Shown here piece after piece: positions 12,001 to 19,268 of a stretch of 39,500 bases of DNA. The stretch's first letter is position 1. The number at the start of each line of letters is the position of its first letter. A model generated the notes under the pieces. The model saw only the letters and a list, made by a program, of their open reading frames with translations, did not search any database and was not told the DNA's origin. The DNA lies in IMG/VR virus record IMGVR_UViG_3300022602_000215, positions 1 through 39,500 of that record. One strand, given 5' to 3'. The DNA is from a virus. Position numbers and translations under genes: made by a program.

Positions 12001-15000
12001 AACTCTAACAACAAGTCATCTCTAAAGTCGCCAAATGCAGGTGTGATGCTACCATCGTGACCCTGTATCACATAGATAGGAGTAGCGTAAGTAGTATCGT
12101 AGTATTTTGTTGGGGTGAATTTTGGATACAAGCCCAACTTGCTGGGAGTTTCTGGAATATAGTTACCGTCAGTGTCACTGTATTCGTAGATTGTAATACT
12201 GTCACCAATAGTCAATGGGGCAGTGATTGTTACACCCGCACGATTTGTATCAAACACATAATCTTGACCCTTGACCAACTGTACATTGTTCAAGTAGACT
12301 AGCACAGCCTGATTGCTCAAAGTTGTGTCACTGAAAATGCTGCTAATTTCATAGTCAACAATCTCTGCACTCTCTACTGTGTAGTTGATTGTGTTTTTGG
12401 TATCACCGTAGGGTACCATGTCGCTGTAGTACCAAGCAAACGACTTGTTTTTCACAGCGTTGATATTTTTTAGTAATGTATCAAGCAGTGCTGGAATGTT
12501 TGTGAAGTCCAAACCGCTGGTGCGCATACTCAATTCAACAATCTTGTTCTTGAGTTTGCTGTATTCTCTACGAGCTAGGTCTAGGCCTTTGATGAAGTTT
12601 GCGTTCTCGTCAACCAAGAACAATGCGCTGTACAACACAGGACTTGCGTGTTGTAAAATACTACCGCCCTGACCCTTGATGTTCAGGTCACGTAAGTTAC
12701 TAGCACCTGGGAAACTACCAGTAACCTGATTGCTGTTAGCAACCATAGTGCTGATGTGATTACGTAGCTGACCCAGTGTCAGAGTGTTGAAGTTTTTGTT
12801 CTCACTGTTATAGTCCAAGTTCTTTGGAACTTCGTAGTAGCCAAGCTGACTGACCTGACTGCTGTTATAAATCAAAATATCAATCTGGTCACCAGTAGTC
12901 AACGCAGAGTCTGTGATGTGAACATAGTTCAACACCCCAACTGTTACAGTTTCCCATCCAGTAATTTGTATAGCATTTTTGTATACTCTGAAATAAGGGA
13001 CTGTAGCTTCTGTGCTTGCAGCCAAGTCAATTTTAAAGTAGCTGTTCTTACCATCATAGATACCGCTGATAACTTGGAACTGCTTTTCTTTTTCAACATT
13101 GGTATTCCAGCTGTTTTTGATTACAGTAGTTGAAATATCTTTGTTCTTTTGTAGCCAGCCGACACTGTTAATATCAATGCCGCTTTGTGTAGTTCCGTTA
13201 CCGTCTACATAAGTGAATGTATCTGTGTCAAAGTTGTTATCAAATTGAATGTCACCAATCTGATTAAAGTTTCTGTAGGTTAGCGGGAAACCCAATATTG
13301 GATCTGCTACTGCTCCTGTTTTTGTATTAGGAGTATAAGAGAAAATCTTTGTACCAGCAAAAGTACTGTTAGTGTATGTTGAGATACTAACCCCAGATGC
13401 GTCAAAAACATCAAACAAAGGAGCCTGATTTAGCTGAGTTTTCTCTTGACCTTGTATCCAGTTTGAGCCATTGTAGTAGTATTGTACGCCTTGGTATGGG
13501 CCAGAGAGCACAACAATATTGTTATTTGCAACAACTGTTTCTGTTGACGGTACCAAGTTAATTACATTGTTACCCAAAGATGCAATGTAAACTACATTGA
13601 CTTCGAATATTTTGCCTCTGACTGTGGGGTCAAAGTCGTTGGCAAATACGATGCGCATACCCTGCTCTAGTTTGACACCATCTACGTGTACACCATAGTT
13701 CTGCAACTCGATGGCGTTTCTGCTGTCTGTAATATCAAAGTTAATCAGATCGATGGGAGGAATCGCAACACGACCATAGTTGAATAGTTGTGTGTCTGCT
13801 TCAAACTCAATGATCGGACGACTTGCACGTAAGTTTTGATCAAATACTGCTGTTGTATTGTTGTAGGCCGCTGCTGCGTTAATAACGTCAACGTGGAACC
13901 AACGATTACTACGAGACCAAGGGTTCAAGTCAATGCTTGAACGGTTGATAGTGATATAATCCTGTGTGCCCAACCCGTTGGCTGCGAATGCTTCTGGATT
14001 AATCAATGTTGTCACATCAATCAATCTGATTGATTCGCCCACACCTTCTACATAGTATGTGTTATTTTGATATGCTGCTGGAGTTGCAGTATCGTCAAAT
14101 GTGATTTTGAGACCATTGGTAAATGTTACACCATTTGGACTTTTGTATCCATTGGCGCCCAAAATAGTGTTTTCAACATCTATTACGCTGTTAGTTGCCA
14201 CAAGTAAACTGAATGGTCCAACCATTGCTGCGTTAGAGTTATCTTGATAGTAAAGAGTAGTCAAAGGCGCAGTAATATCTGGCATTTGATTGAACAAGTT
14301 CAATTGTAAGTAATCAGGAGCAAGATAGTACGTAAACTCTGCACGAGACAGACCGCTACGCACAAACACTTTTTGCAAAGATCCAATCGTAAATGCCTGC
14401 AACAATGGATTCAACGTGACGATTGGGTCAGTGTCGTTGCTCAAACTAATTTGCCAAGCGTTTCTGCGATTGATTGTAGGCACAGTTGTGCCGTTCACAG
14501 TCCAAGAAGCGTCATCTAGGTCTTTGTTAACAAAGATCAGAGACTTCAAATTGATTTGGTTGATTGCGCTAACGCCGTCAAAGCCGTTTTCACCAGCTGA
14601 CTTGATGGCACTTAGGCGTTGACCTTGAACTTTATTGTAGCTCAGTGCAGTACTTAGGTCAGCACTACCAGCCAATGCCATACGTACAAAGAAATCTTGT
14701 GCTGTTGGTTGTGGAACTTTAAATGTGATTGTACCAACATCTGTACCGTTGTTAGTAACACCCAATACATCACGACTAGAAAGTTTAGTCTGATTGTTTT
14801 TTGTACCGCTTGTGCCAGGATCAGTCTGAATCCAAAATGGGTATCCAGGTTGATTGACGATGAACTTGTATGTACCACCGTAGGCAAGTTGAATCTGTGG
14901 GTTTTCTACCCCAGCTGCTGTGCTGAACTTGTAGCTTCCAGTCGCAGGATCACGAGTTACTGTAAAAGTTTCTGATGTGGGAATTTCACTAGCATAGACA

Positions 15001-15431
15001 CTAACTGCCTGCGGGCCATTTTCTAGCCAGTAGTACTGGTTGAAGTTAATGAATTTGTCAAAGTCAAACAAACCACCATAGCTATAACTCTCGCCGCTGA
15101 ACAGGCGTGTTTGATTGTTTGTGAATCCGCCGTAGTGACCGATCTGTTGCAACAAATCAATGTAACTGCTAAAGAAATCTGTGTTACCAGTAATTTTGTT
15201 TTTTACAACAATGCTAGGTTCTAGCTGATAGTTTTGACGCAACGCTGTGGGTTCAGGTTGATAGTTGTCTGTACTTTTAAAAGTAGGAGCAAACTTACGA
15301 CCCACATAACCATTAATATTACGCAGATCAGGTTGTGTTACCAACTGATCTAGCGTAGCATTTAGAAACTTTTGATTGGTCTCAGTTCTAAAGATTTCTG
15401 GTAAGAAGTTGCTTGTCTTAATTTGTGCCAT
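3021..15431 (-). CDS. Giant baseplate/tail structural protein with FG-GAP propeller (gp7-position)
   Basis: A single 4136-codon frame, the largest gene in the window and about four times T4 gp7. It lies just after gp6, separated by one base, where T4 has gp7. Visible parts: an N-terminal domain (about 1-165) with YSYGGLFDFDKFINFNQYYW; a Trp-rich region near 1245-1310 with WEMIGLTEQPSWWEARYGSA; an FG-GAP/integrin-alpha-like region (about 2180-2740) with repeated FGxxV..., GAPG and VYVY/VYVF elements such as QFGYSVAMNGNTMIVGAPGD; a GYTSQPTIFINGTGSG stretch near 3430; and a C-terminal INGEKIIFW segment near 4017. A GAYGTVY...TSTGN cassette occurs twice, near 3490 and 3774. These are the hallmarks of the very large structural proteins of T4-like environmental phages. 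I infer a baseplate wedge arm or peripheral adhesin; the gp7 equivalence rests on position only. Confidence 0.7.
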   Translation of the reverse strand: MAQIKTSNFLPEIFRTETNQKFLNATLDQLVTQPDLRNINGYVGRKFAPTFKSTDNYQPEPTALRQNYQLEPSIVVKNKITGNTDFFSSYIDLLQQIGHYGGFTNNQTRLFSGESYSYGGLFDFDKFINFNQYYWLENGPQAVSVYASEIPTSETFTVTRDPATGSYKFSTAAGVENPQIQLAYGGTYKFIVNQPGYPFWIQTDPGTSGTKNNQTKLSSRDVLGVTNNGTDVGTITFKVPQPTAQDFFVRMALAGSADLSTALSYNKVQGQRLSAIKSAGENGFDGVSAINQINLKSLIFVNKDLDDASWTVNGTTVPTINRRNAWQISLSNDTDPIVTLNPLLQAFTIGSLQKVFVRSGLSRAEFTYYLAPDYLQLNLFNQMPDITAPLTTLYYQDNSNAAMVGPFSLLVATNSVIDVENTILGANGYKSPNGVTFTNGLKITFDDTATPAAYQNNTYYVEGVGESIRLIDVTTLINPEAFAANGLGTQDYITINRSSIDLNPWSRSNRWFHVDVINAAAAYNNTTAVFDQNLRASRPIIEFEADTQLFNYGRVAIPPIDLINFDITDSRNAIELQNYGVHVDGVKLEQGMRIVFANDFDPTVRGKIFEVNVVYIASLGNNVINLVPSTETVVANNNIVVLSGPYQGVQYYYNGSNWIQGQEKTQLNQAPLFDVFDASGVSISTYTNSTFAGTKIFSYTPNTKTGAVADPILGFPLTYRNFNQIGDIQFDNNFDTDTFTYVDGNGTTQSGIDINSVGWLQKNKDISTTVIKNSWNTNVEKEKQFQVISGIYDGKNSYFKIDLAASTEATVPYFRVYKNAIQITGWETVTVGVLNYVHITDSALTTGDQIDILIYNSSQVSQLGYYEVPKNLDYNSENKNFNTLTLGQLRNHISTMVANSNQVTGSFPGASNLRDLNIKGQGGSILQHASPVLYSALFLVDENANFIKGLDLARREYSKLKNKIVELSMRTSGLDFTNIPALLDTLLKNINAVKNKSFAWYYSDMVPYGDTKNTINYTVESAEIVDYEISSIFSDTTLSNQAVLVYLNNVQLVKGQDYVFDTNRAGVTITAPLTIGDSITIYEYSDTDGNYIPETPSKLGLYPKFTPTKYYDTTYATPIYVIQGHDGSITPAFGDFRDDLLLEFEKRVYNNIKVNQAKNILDIYDYLPGKFRTTEYSNSEFTQLLTDSFLTWVGSNRVDYITNSTFVSSNEFTWNYGKFVDTVNGAKLPGYWRAIYKYFYDTDRPHTNPWEMIGLTEQPSWWEARYGSAPYTGGNMVLWDDMAAGIVWNGGSPYVDQRFVRPGLQKIIPVDYTGVLLAPADILVKTFNQRDASGDFKIGDQGPVETAWRRSSDFPFAFQQALALAKPAFYFGTLMDIGGYYYNADLGQAIFDETLQRVSPLDVDINGVVDADYEGYEIARGAGYLNWIADYLRSQGIDPSTKLNGYLENVSIQLAYKMAGFTDQSFIQVIAEQSSPTSKNNGVVIPNESYSIELYKSTPVSTVTYSAVIVERTGNGYTVSGYDNTAPYFTIIPSLANNKSYSIPVLEDSAVIYQDYQKYKVTIPYGYEFTTRQQVVDFLVSYQRYLRGVGFKFTDSDPDLGTQRDWLLSVKEFMTWAQQGWGSSSVIVLSPVLNHLTLFTKSGVVDQILNQVNESCVLDTGYNIIKYSQMSVNRQNTATGNTCNLTLNAGQTLGLAKLSLVEFEHVMIFDNEDIFNDVIYVPELGNRQYRLKLVGKKTGSWTGAMNPPGFVFNNTTVDAWQQGTDYLMGTIVKYKSNNYTALQDIPAATTFDFTKWAQLTTQELKTGLLPNFSYNAEKFNRFNDVDNPELLGDFHLYSDSAIGFQPRQYLTEFGIDEVTQAKFYQGYIRQKGTMNAINAFTATGVNGVTSDINVYEEWAMRVGEYGALDNNRSVDLILTEGTFNGDPVTFTLLPNNGSSITGIIGVQPNQLYKTEGDYTPNIYVNRDASSNYKNDIQTAGYVNINDVDATVFDLTANIADLSANIDSFGIGSTVWSAKDLTGNWNVYRVNETDVNVIQVKYSVDNIGVVTTNKPHGVAYGDIVAVQSFDVRVNAFYRVYNVVDAYNFSVVFYGQAADQVKQAITIAGTGTLYKLQSVRIQNATDLNTITPPHGWIDNDKLWVDNDAQTNGWVVYNKSSPWSGNVSIFNTSMQLDANSYATGTGFGTVSTISANGAFAAASSPLLNTGNVYAFVSNVANNHTFTLVANIGQHNGGTKFGASLDTAGNLLYIGNPGDGATQYGRVHIHQFNGNASFPWIQTLSSPSSSNVGDLYGASISASADGVWLYVAAPNAGNVYVYQSNATSYYTYANTISIGSSAASQFGYNVKTTSTGNQVAVSAPYQAVNGVTAAGAVYVFDRSIEAFIANSTTYTTTYTIGSTSRVTVNGNIVTTGFTRGFNTITFTNAPVVGSLIAVETNKFQLLETLTSPNPTSGAAFGTTTWISGNDADVYVASPGYSAPGYFSGIVYRYVNQGAAYGTITGTNYNPVISSGDTIRINGISVTFTAGNVITAAQNINSANIAGVTAVAQGYGALTITSNVVTPYQKLIIGPGAGNAAANLGLNVFTTVQSLKHPGTEDVSQFGAQIASSTDSSTLVISANGGSTENTTTFDLSLTTFDQANSVFIDTIEGSGVVYVYGLVEGGLSGNIQDQYVLVQRLQNNSLSAHDQFGYSVAMNGNTMIVGAPGDSNHVQQDPVSGVYTGITNAGTFYTYNNFSGNVGWDIVAQETNKVDIDSISRLYLYNVNTQVITTNLDYIDPAKGKVLGAAQEDLDFITAYDPAVYNSIGGIDGTPNLAFNLDYHWGPEQVTKTWWNTGVLRYIDYEQGNLTYRANNWGKMFPGSQVQVCEWVASDVPPSAYTGLGTPLYADNSAYIVETTINPSTKLAKSTYYYWVTGKNSLEPDSVHRNTISTIQDVIENPQAQDIAYAAVIRDDTISLHGISNSLSGNSTVLHVDYDTIRNTHIIHSEYQLVQEGNASSTIPARIVEKMIDSLSGIDANGLVVPSASLSPQSRIGLGNNPSQTVFVDRMAALKNWVEYVNAVLIQYPIVEEFNISPLYASAELPSATTYDIQVSTYTQLTYVETAGLITGYTVLVLADETQQGLWTTYSWSGSAWVLSATQSYYTPFYWSKTDWYDSTYDSTVLPTYVVATAADVSTLTLTVGNTVKVLNNGSGEFAVYRVNSDLTTSIVGIQNGTIQLNSNLYTTDVAANEIRIIFNAIKDYIFINTLSGYFNQMFFFLINYILTEQPSVDWVFKTSFISILHKFKTLDQPASYSPDNQSYYESYINEVKPYRTSIRDYLIDYQGNDEYYGDSTDFDIPSTYIADINGYRSPNGTNALDSTWLSTLSQYNQWYNNYTYGIGDVFVANAGFGFVLTPTVSVVGGGGTGANVAAIVNFDTGGIESFEVINPGKGYTSQPTIFINGTGSGAVGYAKLVNHYQVDSVPTTQLDTFANVTVYVGNIIIQQNTGAYGTVYSASTGNTVTLIDAVGTFNTTDYIFSDAANLSTNLTSTTSYTQFLNRSYNTIRNVSTTIKFDRTSYTSNVVTWQPNITVANSSIVSYNGQAYQATANVYSSAILTLANAASVSVGQYITQANTTANARVLSVSGNSKIITVGNLTSNFIRRGGNILVNGSDANTRPISVSNVFDYTKYTLLNANSFVTATDRISAYYQPTADMPAKDFSQLMTGIKYPGVSVTGVGYEAETSVFNSNLIYTWSNTRAIYSSNVQIPTVTLNLSNSAVVYSGNIVTQATSGAYGTVYQTSTGNIMTLVNVVGSFDVTDGYYLSANTANLNVTPTQSRAFQQVTTQNLVDFTKYNYASGQSIFLVDVDTSQQYILNITEVDTWRMILSGNVPTIPAGANVSLKYYDFNNPTYLDTIVQNTYTGTNQGSTIDGGMYYDTYSSHAPEELVPGATFDSLNMVVSTGINNNTQVVTYRVVHNMNANVSANNTAHWPQYYGVSATHQTTLTANLNITDSNIFVANAAALSAPNLSKLIPGQVYINGEKIIFWGLDTAHNRLYQFRRATDGTGAPLVHLAGTKVVDCGINELIPGGNTVHTTTWLNASPGAPKTLVDNLGDVITDNFGNILTTAGANANAVTDGSGLEGSSTAQAVFLKGLT

Positions 15432-15432
15432 A

Positions 15433-18400
15433 TTAAATTACGATTCCCAATCCTGCTAAGGTTTGATTAATTTGTGCTGCTGTAATTGCGCTGATAATCT
15501 GTACGTTCTCTGCTGTTGCTGCGCTGACCATGATTTCATCTGGGTTACTATTGATTTGCAATAGACCGCCAAATGCAATATCTGTACTTGATGGAACAAT
15601 GATAACACTGGCTACGTTTGGAGCTAGTGCATTGTGCAAGTATGTGCTCAATTCACTGAAATAGAATGTATCACCAAAGCTCCAGTTTGCTGTATCAAAG
15701 TAGGTATTCAATGCAGAAACGACTCCACTGATAACGTCATTGTCGCTGACGTTGGCATTTGGATTCTTAACTACCTTGAATGTTGCTTGCAGACTTGGAT
15801 CTGCTTTAGCACCAAACAATGGCTTATATTTGCCAGTGTTGTAGACCAGAGTGTCGCTGATTGCTTTGTAGTTTTCTAGACTTGTTGTGCCAGTACCATA
15901 CTCTGATTTCAAATCATCGTTGGTTGGCAAACTTGGTTCAGTAACAGTACCAGTTGTGTCTTGAATCCACGCCAAGTAATCCTGACTGTACTGTGTAGTC
16001 AAGATGTACAAGTCGATCAAGTTGTTTGGAGCTGGATCGATACGACGGTCGTTTGGACTGCTGTGACGATATTGGAACTGTAAATTCTGACGACCAACTT
16101 GTGCAACGTAGTTAGACAACAATGTCAAACTTCTGCTGTTAGTGCTGCTGATTACTAGTTGATAGAAATTGTTTTCGCCGGTAGCGTAGAATACTTGTCC
16201 GTTTAAGTACAAGTTCCAGTTAGCAGTGATTGCACTCTGAGTTGCATAGATACTGACCACAGTTGAGTTATCCACTGGCACTGTGGTCAAGAAGTTGTCT
16301 GTACCAGTTAGTTCTTGAAAATAGACATACTTGTAGGTTGGGTTCACTGTGGGGTTTACAATGTTTGTAAACAGATCAGGATCATCTGGCACACCGTCAT
16401 TGTTAGTTTCTGGGAAAGTAACTTTGACCTGAGTGTTATCTACGTAGCCATCCTGATCGATAACTCTGTCATAGATGTACCAAGTTTGATTTTGACCCAG
16501 TGGCGCTGCACTGTCAGATTGTGTGTTTGTTTGCAACACTGTGATTTGATCATTGATGGTTAGGCCAGTACTACTGTCAAATGTTTTAACATCTGGATCA
16601 AAGTAGAAACGAGTTTCTCTGTTACTTTGGAAGATGTACTCAAGCCCACGCTGTGCAATATTGTAGTTAATACCGTTATAAGTGAGTGCCAGCATCCAGC
16701 TGCTGTCAAGTCCAGCACCCGAAGTATCGCCCTGATTAGTTAAACTAAATGCGCCCAAATTCAAGTTCTGTGGCAAGATGATTTGCCAGCTTTGCGTGCT
16801 GTTGTTGTAGCCAACCCCAACGTTTTGATAACTTTGTAGCAGTCTAACAAGTTGTGCAACAAATGCGCCAGTTGGCAATGCATTTTTAAACACTGGAATG
16901 ATACTGGCTACTACTGCACCAGTTGGGATATTCTGACTTAGTTGTGCCTGATAGCCAGCGTTAGCACTGACTACACTGGCCCACAAATATGTCTTTTGAT
17001 TTGCATATTGTGGAGTTCCAGTTTGAATATTATTCTGTGCGTCAAAGTAGTTACCAGTGCCAGCAGTAAACTTAATCAATGCGCCAGCAGTGATGTATTT
17101 TAAGTTCGAGCTTACACCTGTACCAGTTTGCTGTACAACGTTGCTACCATTTACAAAGTAACCAGTGCTGCTGTTGCTAGAGGCGCTGCTCTTGCTCCAA
17201 GTAGTACCTGCAGGTGCTGTATAGCGTGGGAAGTTGGCATAGTAATACTGCAACATTGGAGTGCCAGCAACTATGGGAGCAACTGTGTTATAGATTGCCT
17301 GATAAACGTCCTGAGCAGAGTTAAAGCTAAATGTAGTAGATACATTTGGTTGTTGTTCGTACAAGATACCATCAGCACAGAAAATGTTTGTGCTGCTATA
17401 CTTGCCAGTAACGTCAAGCACATCCAAGAATCTACTTGTGCCTGAACTTGTGCGGTTAACTGCTTTGGCTTTTAAGATGCTGCTAAAGTTAGTGTATGGG
17501 AAAAGATTGTAATCTTCCCCTGTAACCATACGGTTTTGTGTGTAGTACTGAGCAGGAGCTTTAGCACGAATATCATCAATACTTTCACGAGTTTGTGAGT
17601 TTGTAACTGTGTACTGTAGACTTGCAGTTACTGTCAGAGTTTCGACTGTATTGTTTCTGCTGACATAAGCAAACGATAGAACAACGCTTTGCATTTCGTC
17701 AGGTGTAATCTTGTATTGCAAGCCATTGCTAGTTCTGTAATACAATCTAAAGATGTTTTGTGGGATGTTGGCAAAGCTACCGTCACCAAACACTAGATCA
17801 ATCTGATCGTTGGTACGACTGTTGATTTGATATAGGTTACGATTTGTACTTTGATTGTAGATAACGTTAATACCAGCCACAGCAGGCACAGCAGACCAAG
17901 CTGTCGCTGGGTTACCGTTTACATCTAGCTGATATAGCCAAACATCGTTGTTGTTGATGTTGTTGTAGTTAACGCTGACTACACGATTTGGCAAACTCTG
18001 AGTCAGATTAAAATCTTGTGTAGCCAAGCTGCCCTGTTTGAAGAACAAGAAGTAGCCAGTGTTTACACTGTTTACACCTAAGTTGTCATTTTTATACAAG
18101 ATGTTGAACTTGCCAGCTGGGATTGGATCTGGTTCATAGATATAATCTTGACCAGAACTAGTTGCACTGACTGCTTCAAATGGCATACTGCTGTTCTCAA
18201 CAACGGCATTGAATGTCTGTCTTGGAATAACACCAGGGGTTAAGTTGATTGTGTATTCGTCATTTTGAATACCAGCAATTGTTTTACTATTACCTGGTTT
18301 GCCAATGGCCTGATTGTTGATAAGGGCAGCGTTCAGTACTGTGGTAAACTGCTCTTGCCAATCAGCATTGGCCATATCATTCCAGTTGATTTGGATGTTG

Positions 18401-18813
18401 CTTAGATTAAGACCGTTACTGTCAAATACGTTTTCAGTTGTGCTAACGCTGTCAAACTTTAAATATCCGCTTGCACCAATGTTACGTTTAGGGTTGTAAC
18501 TAATTAGACGAGCAAGTTTAAGAATGCTGTCACGGCGTTCTGCTGTGTCAAAGAAGTTTTCACGGGCATTCATATCCGCGCGGAACGACAAACTCTGACC
18601 CAAGAATGCTATAAGATCGATTAAGGCAATGAACTCACTGCTTTCTGTGAAATCGTTGAAATCTTCTGGATAGTAGGTACGCAAGTAATCAATCATGGTC
18701 TTGCGTAGAGTTTCAAAGTCGTAACTTTGGAAGTCGGCCTGCTTAAATGTTTGGTAAACCGTTGTCCAGTCTTGGTTTACGAGTAGGTTAGTCTGACGAG
18801 TTGTGATTGACAT
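15433..18813 (-). CDS. 6: Baseplate wedge protein gp6
   Basis: A 1126-residue homologue of T4 gp6 (660 residues), the protein that forms the inner iris ring of the baseplate and dimerises between wedges. The N-terminal 130 residues carry the most recognisable pattern: TVYQTFKQADFQSYDFETLR, then TMIDYLRTYYPEDFNDFTES, IALIDLIAFLGQSLSFRADM, NARENFFDTAERRDSILKLA and ARLISYNPKR. The central section is longer than in T4 and rich in Asn/Thr/Tyr, suggesting inserted beta domains. The C-terminus (from about residue 1000) has the DNDVISGVVSALNTYFDTAN and FSELSTYLHNALAPNVASV segments typical of J-like baseplate proteins. It follows gp25, as in T4, and has a late-type octamer 23 bases upstream of its ATG. 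Confidence 0.9.
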   Translation of the reverse strand: MSITTRQTNLLVNQDWTTVYQTFKQADFQSYDFETLRKTMIDYLRTYYPEDFNDFTESSEFIALIDLIAFLGQSLSFRADMNARENFFDTAERRDSILKLARLISYNPKRNIGASGYLKFDSVSTTENVFDSNGLNLSNIQINWNDMANADWQEQFTTVLNAALINNQAIGKPGNSKTIAGIQNDEYTINLTPGVIPRQTFNAVVENSSMPFEAVSATSSGQDYIYEPDPIPAGKFNILYKNDNLGVNSVNTGYFLFFKQGSLATQDFNLTQSLPNRVVSVNYNNINNNDVWLYQLDVNGNPATAWSAVPAVAGINVIYNQSTNRNLYQINSRTNDQIDLVFGDGSFANIPQNIFRLYYRTSNGLQYKITPDEMQSVVLSFAYVSRNNTVETLTVTASLQYTVTNSQTRESIDDIRAKAPAQYYTQNRMVTGEDYNLFPYTNFSSILKAKAVNRTSSGTSRFLDVLDVTGKYSSTNIFCADGILYEQQPNVSTTFSFNSAQDVYQAIYNTVAPIVAGTPMLQYYYANFPRYTAPAGTTWSKSSASSNSSTGYFVNGSNVVQQTGTGVSSNLKYITAGALIKFTAGTGNYFDAQNNIQTGTPQYANQKTYLWASVVSANAGYQAQLSQNIPTGAVVASIIPVFKNALPTGAFVAQLVRLLQSYQNVGVGYNNSTQSWQIILPQNLNLGAFSLTNQGDTSGAGLDSSWMLALTYNGINYNIAQRGLEYIFQSNRETRFYFDPDVKTFDSSTGLTINDQITVLQTNTQSDSAAPLGQNQTWYIYDRVIDQDGYVDNTQVKVTFPETNNDGVPDDPDLFTNIVNPTVNPTYKYVYFQELTGTDNFLTTVPVDNSTVVSIYATQSAITANWNLYLNGQVFYATGENNFYQLVISSTNSRSLTLLSNYVAQVGRQNLQFQYRHSSPNDRRIDPAPNNLIDLYILTTQYSQDYLAWIQDTTGTVTEPSLPTNDDLKSEYGTGTTSLENYKAISDTLVYNTGKYKPLFGAKADPSLQATFKVVKNPNANVSDNDVISGVVSALNTYFDTANWSFGDTFYFSELSTYLHNALAPNVASVIIVPSSTDIAFGGLLQINSNPDEIMVSAATAENVQIISAITAAQINQTLAGLGIVI

Positions 18814-18835
18814 TTAAAATACATCCGTTATGATG

Positions 18836-18843
18836 TATTTATC
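18836..18843 (-). promoter_or_regulatory. Late-type promoter octamer GATAAATA
   Basis: The minus strand reads GATAAATA, one base from the T4 late element, placed so that the start would fall near 18830 with a 17-base leader before the gp6 ATG at 18813. Confidence 0.55.
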
Positions 18844-18866
18844 AAAATCAAAATGTGCGTAGTTTA

Positions 18867-19253
18867 TTAATATGTGCCGCCAGCACTCAGAGTACTAGAG
18901 TTAGAGTCAAATTGCAGACTCATTTTTGACGCCTGATTGGTTGGGATATAGACTAAATCCAGCTCAATTTGTAGCCCATAGTCCTGAGTAATCACTGTGA
19001 TGTTCTGTAAACCCAATCTAGGATCATAGCCTACAATGCGTTTTACATCATCAACAATCACTTGATTGATATGATCATCCATGGGTTCAAACAACAAGCT
19101 CCATATGATGCTACCAAAGTTTGGCTGCATCAGTTTTTCGCCCTTACGTATGCTGAAATGATTCAACAAGTCTTGTTTAACCAAATCAAAATCGTTAGCA
19201 CGAAACTTCTTGCTGCGATTTACTGTACTGAACCCACGATATAATATTGCCAT
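18867..19253 (-). CDS. 25: Baseplate wedge protein gp25
   Basis: A 128-residue protein, close to T4 gp25 (132 residues). gp25 is a lysozyme-fold wedge subunit that joins the inner baseplate and helps start sheath assembly. Visible support: RKGEKLMQPNFGSIIWSLLF followed by EPMDD, the GExxMxPxFGSxxxxxLFEP signature of the gp25/GPW family, then VDDVKRIVGYDPRLGLQNI. It lies between gp5 and gp6, an order shared with T4-like phages. An AATAAATA octamer sits only seven bases upstream of the ATG, so the transcript from it would be almost leaderless; it may instead be read from the upstream gene. Confidence 0.93.
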   Translation of the reverse strand: MAILYRGFSTVNRSKKFRANDFDLVKQDLLNHFSIRKGEKLMQPNFGSIIWSLLFEPMDDHINQVIVDDVKRIVGYDPRLGLQNITVITQDYGLQIELDLVYIPTNQASKMSLQFDSNSSTLSAGGTY

Positions 19254-19260
19254 AGTCTAG

Positions 19261-19268
19261 TATTTATT
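19261..19268 (-). promoter_or_regulatory. Possible late octamer AATAAATA, very close to the gp25 start
   Basis: The minus strand reads AATAAATA with its inner edge seven bases from the gp25 ATG and overlapping the stop codon of the gp5-like gene. At T4 spacing, transcription would begin at about 19255, two bases before the start codon. It may be chance, since the motif is AT-rich. Confidence 0.3.

Noticed and set aside
3333-15000. Many plus-strand frames of 60-220 codons inside the giant gene
   Set aside because: They lie opposite one long well-behaved frame, have odd Cys/Ser/Ile-rich composition, no ribosome sites, and no recognisable motifs; they are antisense shadows.
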